Positions 55,009 to 64,000 of a DNA stretch of 64,000 nt are shown here, one piece after another. The stretch comes from Flammula alnicola. Lineage: Eukaryota > Basidiomycota > Agaricomycetes > Agaricales > Strophariaceae. The translations under genes and the position numbers were made by a program. Every line of letters starts with the position of its first letter. The first letter of the stretch is position 1. The stretch is taken from NCBI GenBank assembly GCA_015499995.1, contig JADNRV010000016.1, forward strand, positions 62,001 through 126,000, given 5' to 3'. The notes beneath the pieces were generated by a model. It had not been told where the DNA came from. It worked only from the letters and a program-made list of their open reading frames with translations, and did not search any database.

Positions 55009-56117
55009 GAGAGAGAGAAAAGAGAACCAAACACAACCTCTCAGCGGCAGAATAAATTAATATAAATTACGCAAAATGTACCCTCATGGATGCTAGTTTA
55101 TTGTAGCATAGAAATCCAAAATTTTCTCAAGCGCTTTGCGTCCCAATGTATCTCGGACCATCAAATTCCATGTCCACACAAAATGCACATATTTTTTCTC
55201 TCGCGCAAAGCGCGACCTTAAGAAAAGACTACCAATAAAACATGGTTGTATTTGACAGACATGGCCTAAATTAATTGCATGGAATCTTTGCTACATACTG
55301 ACTGGATTTAATTTCCAGTGAAAATTCAAGGCAAAATTTTCAATTTTTCCTCTACTTTCAGGGTTTCACTTTTTAAGATTTGAGCCTCAATACATAATTC
55401 TACATGTGTCTCTGAATTCTCAGGATTTTTTTGGGCTTGATCCTATGTTTTCTCATGTGCAAGTATGCAATCAGGATGTAGGAAAGGTCACCCAGAGCAG
55501 AATTTCACATTTGTGGTCAAAAAAAGCGTGCAAAGTCTCCATTTTTTTCAGACACATTGAAGAAGGTAGGAGCAACATTTTTATGAGGACAAAGTGAAAT
55601 TTTCTGCTGTGCTCGATCTTCCAAGGAGTACGAAGCAATGTACTTCCTGCCAGATGCTTTGTTTACATGTGTATAGGTTTTCAAACTCAGTTAGGTCCTA
55701 ATTGCGCTACACACATAATTTAACTGCCCACTTCCAGGAAGGCCTACTACTTAACAGGACAACCGGCGGCCCGACTTGACAGTTGAATGTCCGCCGTGAG
55801 GGTCTCCACCCGATTTACCGCTAGAGCGGTCCGGGCGTAAATTTAACAAAATAAACAGACTTAATAATATAAGTAAAGAAAGAGCGGTCTTCTCGTGCCG
55901 TAGTGACTGCCAGCGCAGGGGATTATATCCACACCAATGAATACTCATTTGGAGAAATCCCGAAACCGGGTTCAACCTTCAAGTTGAAGGCGCCGCTATC
56001 GGGCCTTCGGACACCTGCTCAGCCATTGAAATTTTGAAATTGACTTTTACGCCTCTTGAAATACATCTTTAAAATGGCTAGGAAGCAGAATCTAGCTGGA
56101 AAGTGCGAGAGGCCTTC
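55009..56117. other. Intergenic, nothing recognised
   Basis: AT-rich to about 55700, then a GC-richer stretch (55750-56010) with small inverted repeats (accgctagagcggt, aaccttcaagttgaagg). It does not fold as a tRNA by eye. I see no gene. Confidence 0.4.
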
Positions 56118-58533
56118 TTACTTCTCGAACTCGCCCAACACTTTCTCAGTATTGATAAAGTTGATCTCAGTAACATCAAAATCTAAATGATATTGGTGAG
56201 TAGAGATGATAATTAGATTTAAGATGTAACATACCATCAGGGATCATTGTTACATTGTTTCGGAGGAACTGCATGACATGTTGAGAGCTTGGATTAAAGG
56301 CTGGCCATTCCGCTAAAAAGGGAGGCCTAAATAAGCGAATAGTGAGTACTATAAGATGCAGTCATGCTTACGGCCAGGGTTTAGGTCATTGACGAAGTTA
56401 ATATAGAAATCCCTCATCTGTGTGGAGAGGCCTACTTCGACCGATGCGACCGATGGTATTGGGCCAAATAATAGCTCGAGTTCAGAGGCATGCGCAACTG
56501 ACGGTGATACGATTAACTGGGGTGATTTAATGCCAGCTAAGAGAGTTGCTTGCCTCCCAGGGAAATATCATTGCCAGGAATAAATTCGCGGAAATAGTAG
56601 GCGAACATGGGTTGAAGTGCCGACGCGTGCTGGAAGAAGAATCTTCTTGGGGACAAGAACATCTGATCGGTGTACCACGCCTCCGCTCTGTCAAACAGTG
56701 AGTCACCTGTATTGAAAGGCGCTCCGAGAGTGGGATCGTTGGCTGGGAAGAATGCAAGGAATTTGTTGATGACATCGCTTGTCAGAGTGCTGTTGTCAAT
56801 AACGAGATGACCGATGAAGTTCACGAAAGCAGACGTCTCTGCTGTTCCAGATAGCCCTAGACTTCGGACGCTTGTGCTGAAAGTCGTCCCTTCATTAACC
56901 TATGCAATTGTCGTAAGGTACTCACTCCATGCAGGGAGGATCAAAAACAAACGTTTGTTCCAGCAAGGTATGGAAGGTGCAAGAATTTCCCTGATTCTAT
57001 TATCTTCGAAGCCCTTTCTGGAACGAAGCTGCCAGATGGACCGACTGAGGGTTGCCATAATTGACCATTCAGAGTTGAATCGATCATGCTGTTACTGATA
57101 TTAAGAAGAGTCTAACAAGAAGGCGGCATGCTTCAGCGCTTGACAATCCGTGGTGGATTCGTGCAACTCACATCAAAAGGCACCTTCTGTAAACATGAGA
57201 TAGCGGAGGCCCCAGCAAAGCATCCCGTTGCTTGAAGCAGACGAGCAAATGGCTTTCCTGGTTTATCAAATGTGCTAACGTCAGGAGAGTTTTTGCTGAG
57301 AGGGAGAACACTTTATGAAGAGGTATATTCGCTGGAAATAACTGCGACGACGTACAATGGCCCAGTAGAAGAGTCAGCTATTCCCGCGCGGAAGAGGCTG
57401 CGATCTGCTGGATAGAGGAAATGAGCTTCAACGCTTCCTGCACCAGCAGACTAGAGAAGATCAAGTTCGTGAGTGGACCAAGAAGCATGACGGGCACTAT
57501 GTAAATTACCTGCCCCCAAATCGTGACCTATGTCGTACGGTAATTAGATATTATAGGTACTCAAATAGACTGGGCTCACTTTAGCTGGGTCGCCGCCAAA
57601 AGCGGCAATATTTTCCTGGACGAAGACAAGAGCCTGCCGTTGATCTTGTAAACCCATGTTGAGATCCTGTGGTGGTACACTGGAGCTCGCCAGCTGCGAA
57701 GGGTTAGTCGAAAAATAATACGAAAAAGAGGGCGATCAACGTACGAAACCGAACGTGTTTACTCGATAGTTCCTGCGGATGAAACGGCTCTTTAGTTGAT
57801 ATGCTTCTGTAACTTTTAAGAGGCGGCATACGTGGAGACAAAAATGACAGGCTTCCCAAGTTCAACACTTCTCTGGATAATCTCTACATGAATTCCTGTC
57901 ACTGTTCCTAAATATTACAAATAGAAATAAAAAAACTTACCCGTTGGGTCAAACGCGGGATTTGACGCAGAACTTCATGCCGTCAGCTAAGAAGCGATAT
58001 GGCACATATGGCCATTCAGATCTTACTTTGTGGTATATGCACCTCCCTGGGAACAGTCTGAGCAACGTGAGGAGCTATCTACATGAGAATACTTACATGG
58101 ATCCAAAACAAAATAGGAAGCTTGGCATTCTGTTTCAAGTTTTGTGGCCGCCAAATCTAATTGCATCCTCAAATTTAGCCATCGAACGCAATGAATTTAT
58201 ACGTACATTTAAATGGAGACAGTCCTCTCCGATCGGAGCACCAAGTTCAGAATTAGGGGGCTGAGGACAGGCATTTCCAAACTTTGACGTATCTTTCACC
58301 GCGCTGGATGCCTGGGTGACAGGTACTGGAGCTTTGAATCGAAGATTTCCTACAGGTTGCAGTGCGAATGGGATCCCAAGGAATTTATCCGTGCCATCTG
58401 TGGTTGAAACACCACGAAAGATTCCCGTCTGCAGTTTCACGTCCACAGTTCCTGTCGGAGGTGCCCCGAGAACGCAACAGGCGCCATACAGTGGAAGTAA
58501 TAACTTGAAGAGCGGCGAAGGGGCGGTGCGCAT
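56118..58533 (-). CDS. Secreted type-B carboxylesterase/lipase (copy 1)
   Basis: Multi-exon gene. Exon 1 is 58533-58207 and the next coding piece is [11 protein letters not shown]; at least eight short introns follow, to the stop at 56118. Starting at MRTAPSPL gives a signal peptide ([19 protein letters not shown]). Family marks are [23 protein letters not shown], the disulfide segment ACPQPP...GEDCLHLN, and the nucleophile elbow VTIWGQ/SAGAGS split by an intron. Later marks are the catalytic-His segment [11 protein letters not shown] and the C-terminus [16 protein letters not shown]. The enzymes hydrolyse esters outside the cell. TATAAAG lies at 58621-58627. Copy 2 lies 0.6 kb upstream on the same strand and is very similar, so this is a tandem duplicate. 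The catalytic Ser and His regions are intact; I did not verify every intron. Confidence 0.8.
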
Positions 58534-58620
58534 GTTTAATCGCGACAATAGGCCACTGTCGTCGAGGTGGTACGATAAAGGACTGCGAGATATGGGCAAT
58601 AAAAGCTCGGTGTAAGGTCC

Positions 58621-58627
58621 CTTTATA
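58621..58627 (-). promoter_or_regulatory. TATA box of carboxylesterase copy 1
   Basis: Minus-strand TATAAAG, 88 nt before the ATG. Copy 2 has the same box at nearly the same distance. Confidence 0.5.
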
Positions 58628-59134
58628 AGAGGATTGACTCACGTCTCTGTACGGTTCATAGCATCTTGGTCTCGTGGACATCGCAGACCGTGTGGTTCAG
58701 AAAGCCTTCAGAACGTTCCATGCAAAGCTAGCCATAGTCGACACTGAGAAAAAGTAGCACGCGCAGCAGATGACGGAATAAGCGCAGAAGTGTGGGAAAC
58801 CCTATCCATGGTCTGTGAAGTGCGAGAGGGAAAGGCACATTTATAGCTATGTTCTTCGTTAATCGCTTAATAAAGTTATCTCTACGGACGCTTTATTAGC
58901 GTGGAGAATCCCTGCTCTTGTGAATGGATGTCTGTCCTGGGAGTCCAACCTGAATGTGAAGTCTTGTCATGGGAGAAAGAAAGAAGGGTGTTTGTCTGTG
59001 TTGTCTCTTTGGAACTCTTGGGAGAGCGATGTGACCATGTATGCCGCCATAACGTGGAAAGGGTAGGTTGAAGATACCTTGAAGTAATTCTAACAGTTTA
59101 TTTGGGGAACAAGTTGGCTGTTAAATTCCGTCAT

Positions 59135-61540
59135 TTACTTCTCAAATTCACCCAACACCTTTTCAGAGTTGATGAAGTCGATCTCAGAAACTTCCCAATC
59201 TAAATAACGATGTGGTCAGTGAGGAGCATAAGAGTGCGAGGACGCCGCACACTGCATACCATCGGGGATCATGGTGATGTTGTCTCGTAAAAGTTGCATG
59301 ACGCGCGGAGAGCTTGGAGTGTACGTTGGCCACTCAGCTAGAAAGATATTCCAAGTTAGAATACAATGCACTACATGCGTGAATCCATCCTTACGACCAG
59401 GATTCAGATCGTTGACGAAGTTGATGTAGAAGTCCCTCATCTTGGTAGCGAAGCTTGTTTCAACAGATGCGACTGGTGGTATTGGGCCAAACAACAGCTC
59501 GAGCTCGGAGGCATGTGAAACTAAGAGCGATATAAGTAAGTGAAAGAACATCTGACCTAGTTCATGGAGCTACTTACCTCCGAAGGTGATGTCATTGCCT
59601 GGAATGAACTCGCGGAAATAATAGGCAAACATGGGTTGAAGTGCCGACGCATGCTGGAAGAAGAATCTTCTTGGGGACAAGAACATCTGATCGGTGTACC
59701 AGGCCGCAGACCTGTCGAACAACGAATCGCCCACGTTGAAAGGCGCTCCCAGAGCAGGGTCATTGGCTGGATAAAATTTAATGAATTCATCGACGACGTC
59801 GCTTGTTATTGTGCTGTTATCAATGACGAGATGGCCGATGAAATTCACGAAAGCGGCCGTTTCTGCTGCCCCAGACAGCCCTAGATTCAAGAGGCTTGAA
59901 CTGAAACTCGTCCCTTCGTTGACCTATGTAATGCCCGTCAATTAAATTTCATGCAGGGGTGCATCCAGCACAAACGTTTGTTCCAGCAAGGTATGGAAGG
60001 CGCAAAAACTTTCCCGACTCTATTCTCTTCGAAGCTCTTTCTGGCACAAAGCTTCCTGGTGGACCGACCGAAGGTTGCCATAATTGACTGTTCAGAGTCG
60101 AGTCGATCATATCGTTGCTTATGGTAAGAAGAGTCTGTAGAGCAATTAGTGTTTCTTTGCAACATTTCTGAGCATTATTTAACTTACGTCAAAGGGCACT
60201 TTCTGTAAGCACGAGATAGCGGAATGTCCTGCGGAGCATCCAGTTGCCTCAAGTAGACGAGCAAATGGTTTTCCTGGTTTATCGTATATACTGGCATCCG
60301 GGGAATTTTTACTATGATGAAAGTCGTTACAAACAGTTGAAGCTCGGGAATATAATCAGGAACGCACAATGGTCCAGTAGAAGAGTCAGCAATTCCTGCA
60401 CGGAAGAGGGTACGCTCGGCTGCGAATAGAAAATGAGCTTCAACGCTTCCTGCACCTGCAGACTAGGTGAAAATGCGAAGTCTGTGAATATGAAAATTTA
60501 GTTAAGGCATAATCTAACTAACCTGTCCCCAGATTGTTACCTGACCAGTCATAGTAAGAGAAGGCACTAAACTTTACCTGCGAAATCGACTTACTTTAGC
60601 TGGGTCGCCGCCAAAAGCAGCAATATTCTCCTGAACAAAGACTAATGCCTGCCTTTGATCTAGTAGACCCATGTTGAGATCTTCTGCAGGCACGCTGGAG
60701 CTCGCAAGCTATACGCGCATCAGATCAAAGCAGGTTGCGAAAACCGCGAAGAAACGCACAAAACCAAAAGTATTGAGACGATAGTTGCTAAATATTCGAT
60801 TTAGTCGGAGCATTGGCGTTAAATGAGAAGACTAGCGTACGTTGAAACAACAATGATTGGCTTTCCAAGCTCTACACTTCTGTTTATAATTGCTATAGAA
60901 TGTTTTATCTTCGAATGTGCAGGAGATGGACAGCAAGTACGTACCAGTTGGATCAGTCGACGGAGTCGATCCAGAACTTCATTTTATCAGTACCGCTGGC
61001 ATATTTCCAGTATAATTCAAGTCTCTTACTTCGATGTAAAAGCACCTCCCTGAAAAAAATGGTATGAGCATATGTCGAAATTTTAGAATAAAGGCACAGA
61101 CATGGATCCAGAACAGCACTGGCAGTTTGGCGTCCTTGCTTATATTTTGCGGCCTCCAAACCTAACCAATCTATCAGGAGGGTTAGATGCTCGGAACGGA
61201 ACTTGATACAAACGTTCAAGAAGAGGCAATCCTCCCCAATGGGCGCACCGAGACCAGAGCTTGGGGGTTGGGGGCATGCATTGCCAAACATCGACGCGTC
61301 TTTAACCCCGTCAGATGCCTGTGTTATGGGAACAGGAGCTTTGAAGCGAAGACTACCAACAGGTGGCAGCGCGAAAGGTATCCCAAAGAAGGTCTCCGTG
61401 CCATTGGGGGTTGAGATTCCGCGGAAAATTCCCGTCTTCAGCTTGACGTCGACGGGTGTTATTGCTGGTGATCCTAGAACGTAACACGTGCCATACAGCG
61501 CAAGAATTACCCTATATAGCGTCGAAATGACCATTAGCAT
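59135..61540 (-). CDS. Secreted type-B carboxylesterase/lipase (copy 2)
   Basis: Paralogue of copy 1 with the same order of motifs: signal peptide from [49 protein letters not shown]...[26 protein letters not shown] with the Ser after an intron, [11 protein letters not shown] with the likely catalytic His, and the stop after EKVLGEFEK at 59135. The ATG at 61540 is preferred because it opens the hydrophobic leader; ATG 61534 is two codons later and an in-frame upstream frame lacks a leader. TATAAAAG is at 61623-61630. Length and intron pattern resemble copy 1. I saw no stop or frameshift in the parts I spliced, but not every exon was checked. Confidence 0.8.
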
Positions 61541-61622
61541 GACCACTGGAGGTGATTGTAAGTGAGTGGTATATGACGACGAACTGAGCGAGAAACGGAC
61601 GAACCTAAGAGCGACCCTGTCC

Positions 61623-61630
61623 CTTTTATA
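61623..61630 (-). promoter_or_regulatory. TATA box of carboxylesterase copy 2
   Basis: Minus-strand TATAAAAG, 83 nt before the start codon at 61540. Confidence 0.5.
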
Positions 61631-62402
61631 CAAGCATCCCGTAGGGTTTCCGCATCTCTGACAGATTCAAGTCTCGTGAACATCGCGGACCGAACGTTTA
61701 GAAGGCCGTCATAATACTGGATGCACAAGCGGCAGGATTCCGTTTATAACTTCTACTTAGGTTCTTGAACAATCGATTGGTCAAGAAGTTGGAGCGAGTA
61801 TTTTTGCGGTTGCCGGGCCGCATTAAGAACGTCAAGAACATGGTATTCGTCATGAATGGAAGGCGATCCTGGGAGTTCGAGCTCAACTTGCAAGCTGCAA
61901 TTGCAACGCATAATGTCGAGTGACATGTTGGCATGGGAGAGCCCGGAGAGGAAAACCGTGGGTATTTGTTTCTGTTGTCTATTCCGCGACCGATGTTGAA
62001 GTATTCAAAAAATGACCACCTTTGTGCAACCTTTGTGGCAAGAAAGAGATAGAATATTTCGGCGTTGAATCTACTACATGAGGCATTGGTACGGATATGT
62101 TTTAAGTAGAGTGAATCCGCTCAGGAATGGGACACCGAGCCGGGAATGTAAAATGCCCTGACGCGACGCGTTATTGACGCTTGTTTATTATCATCTAATG
62201 AAGCTGAAATGCTCAAGTTATGCTAGGTCGATGGCTTTACTTTATGTTTTCATGGGTATCCATGATACGCCCAATATTACAGATTAATTGTCGAACTCGT
62301 ACTTCCAAATGCCAGGGGCTAACTATATGGGAGGAAGGAGGTGAGCGAATGTGAGGTGTGAACGATTGACAGGACTAACATAATTTCATCGTCAGGAATG
62401 CC
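61631..62402. other. Divergent intergenic region
   Basis: Lies between the carboxylesterase promoter and the start of the rightmost gene. No gene or repeat seen. Confidence 0.45.
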
Positions 62403-64000
62403 ATGAAGGCACGAGTGAAAGACACGATAGGAAGGCAACAAAAAGGATTCTTCGGTCGCCAAAGATTAGATATTCTATCCAAAGGACTCGCGGCTTCCAA
62501 ACCGTCAGAAACAAGCAGAGTGCCAACAACCATCTCTAGCAGAGGGTTAACTCTTGATATCGATCTAGCACATGCAAAACAGAAGATTCCATTGGACGAC
62601 ATGACATACAAAAAGTGCTTCATTCCGAGCCCAGTTCACATTTCTCCCAGCACACCTCGCTCGCACAAACGAACGCGAAAATCAGATGAGCATACATCCA
62701 GCTCCAGTGCGAGCAGATCTGAAGTGCTCGATGCGCTGGACATATCCGAACGTCAGTCATCCTGCAGAGGTACTATATGCGCCAGATTAGTGATGTTGTC
62801 GTCAAAAGCTCTATTTTTGAGAAGACTCATGGATCAAATTCTCGCCATGCCTAATCTTGCATGTCTTTCTGACCATAGCGCATCAAAATTGTCCTCAGCA
62901 ACGACGTCCATTCGGAGCAGTGACAGGCCAGAAAGTACGAGAATTAGTCCAACGAAAGGGTCGAAGAGAAAGGTATCGATTCTCTTGTGAAAAAGTGTGA
63001 TTACTGAGCCAACTTAGTGTTCGCCAGATATCGAGTGTCGAAGAAGAACCACCTTTAGTAACCAGATATGTATCCACTGGCAAGCGGCATCCGTATACGC
63101 CTCCTAGAGAAGACAACAACAACCAAAATATATTGGAGCCTCCATTCTCTAGACTTCGTCGTCAACGGGATAGCAAGTTTAAGAAGACTCCAGCAGAGTA
63201 CATCTCCGAAGATGAGGATACCGGCGACAGTTCGAGGGAAAATATCGACAGAACTGTTCTTTCAAGCTCTTGGTTAGCTCCGGAGAGCCAATTTTCATTT
63301 CGGACTAGTGACGACGACGGCGATGAGAAGACTAAGTATGGAGAGTGGAGAACGTCCTCTGTTCGCTCCGTTTCCCGAAAGAGCGCAAGTGAGCCGTCAA
63401 GTAATCCATCACACCAAAACCATGGCGGAGAGACAGTCCAGATATTCCTGGAGCGGGCGCAGGATGAAGAGAGACCTTCTCTCCCATCTTCTATCAGACT
63501 TGGTCCTGAACATAGACGACGCTATATTGACGGATCAATAACACAAAGTCGGCGAGACGAGTTAACGGTTTATGGGACCCTTTTCGAACAAAAAGATCCG
63601 TGGAACACGATAGGCTTCATTCTTGGGTTACCAGAATCCGACGATGCGAAAGACGTTTCGGACTGTCTCGTCGCGTCGGACTCCAGTTTTGAGGCAGAGG
63701 AAAACGCTTGGGACTCGCATTCAGATGAGGCAAAAGCCATCTGGGAAGATAAACCGAACGACGGAACTGGCATCGAGTTCGACGCCGACGATTATTTGGG
63801 ATGCCAGTCTCCTACGGCGTCGGTTTGCACAGACGTAGGCGAGTCGCCTAATAACAAAAAGGACGAGGTAGCGGAGGCATCGCCTGTCGATTCTTGGGAG
63901 AACTGCGAAGGTCGCGTTCAGCTGGATGCAGCCCGGTCCTCATCCGCCGTTGAAGGCGCCGTTGAGAATGTCGGGCGGGTGATCCGGGATGCTGAAGAAG
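62403..64000 (+). CDS. Hypothetical disordered protein, truncated by the window end
   Basis: Exon 1 (62403-62972) and exon 2 (63028 to beyond 64000) join in phase over a 55 nt intron (gtatcg...cgccag). Exon 2 stays open to the last base. The N-terminus is basic and Ser-rich (KQQ/GFFGRQRLDILSKGLAA, SPSTPRSHKRTRKSDEH). After the intron come ISSVEEEPPLVTRYVSTGKR, FKKTPAEYISEDEDTGDSS and, further on, a more ordered stretch (ELTVYGTLFEQKDPWNTIGF). A very acidic region with Trp-containing repeats follows (ENAWDSHSDEAKAIWEDKPN). No domain recognised. Another short intron in exon 1 near 62770-62830 is possible. Start is the first ATG of the frame. Confidence 0.55.

Noticed and set aside
55750..56010. 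GC-richer segment with small hairpins, possible tRNA
   Set aside because: No cloverleaf, no proper T-loop GTTCRA box with acceptor stem.

Overview
The window looks like a chromosomal segment of a mushroom-forming basidiomycete (Agaricomycetes). The evidence is: dense genes with many 43-70 nt GT-AG introns, a Helitron whose helicase carries a DUF6570-like front end, a fungal TET/JBP-type dioxygenase, and tandem duplicated transporter and esterase genes. No bacterial features (operons, Shine-Dalgarno sites) are present. All gene models are manual splicing from the sequence; I ran no searches.

Layout. 0.6-2.2 kb: SPT2 chromatin protein (+). 2.9-6.0 kb: two secreted-protein genes (-), one ending in tandem repeats separated by dibasic sites. 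6.5-6.7 kb: a pogo-like MITE. 6.9-7.7 kb: isoprenylcysteine methyltransferase (-). 8.8-9.4 kb: an inverted-repeat element. 9.8-10.7 kb: an acidic protein gene with an apparent frameshift. 11.5-16.0 kb: tandem DHA1-type MFS transporters (-), the second broken by one base. 16.9-23.8 kb: a large autonomous Helitron ORF (Rep, PIF1 helicase, C-terminal cysteine-protease-like domain). 25.3-26.7 kb: a TET/JBP-like 2OG-Fe(II) dioxygenase (+) with one frameshift.

26.9-41.8 kb is the most unusual part. A JmjC-type gene on the minus strand is split twice. A 4.4 kb TIR element with a TA duplication (27937-32340) sits inside the JmjC fold between the HxD pair and the distal histidine. The element plus the central JmjC exons then exist a second time as an inverted copy. 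The result is a 12.5 kb near-perfect palindrome (27937-40413) with 6.15 kb arms and a 185 nt spacer. The outer edge of the inverted copy is exactly the transposon terminus. Removing the inverted copy rejoins the upstream and downstream JmjC exons in phase. The element has no recognisable transposase. It carries minisatellites, remnants of a multi-exon reading frame, and a cluster of at least seven strong hairpins within 0.9 kb.

42-47.4 kb: three uncharacterised genes, one with a duplicated exon block. 48.5-49.2 kb: a MYND zinc-finger protein (+). 49.4-54.7 kb: an eight-exon gene for a 1657-residue protein with AT-hooks, a Cys-rich zinc-ribbon-like region, a DEDDy 3'-5' exonuclease and a C-terminal Cys cluster. 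56.1-61.5 kb: tandem secreted type-B carboxylesterases (-). 62.4 kb to the end: the 5' part of a disordered hypothetical protein (+).

The flanks are ordinary host genes. The 16.9-54.7 kb interval is accessory and repeat-rich, with several chromatin- or DNA-acting genes (TET/JBP, JmjC, AT-hook exonuclease, Helitron) close together.
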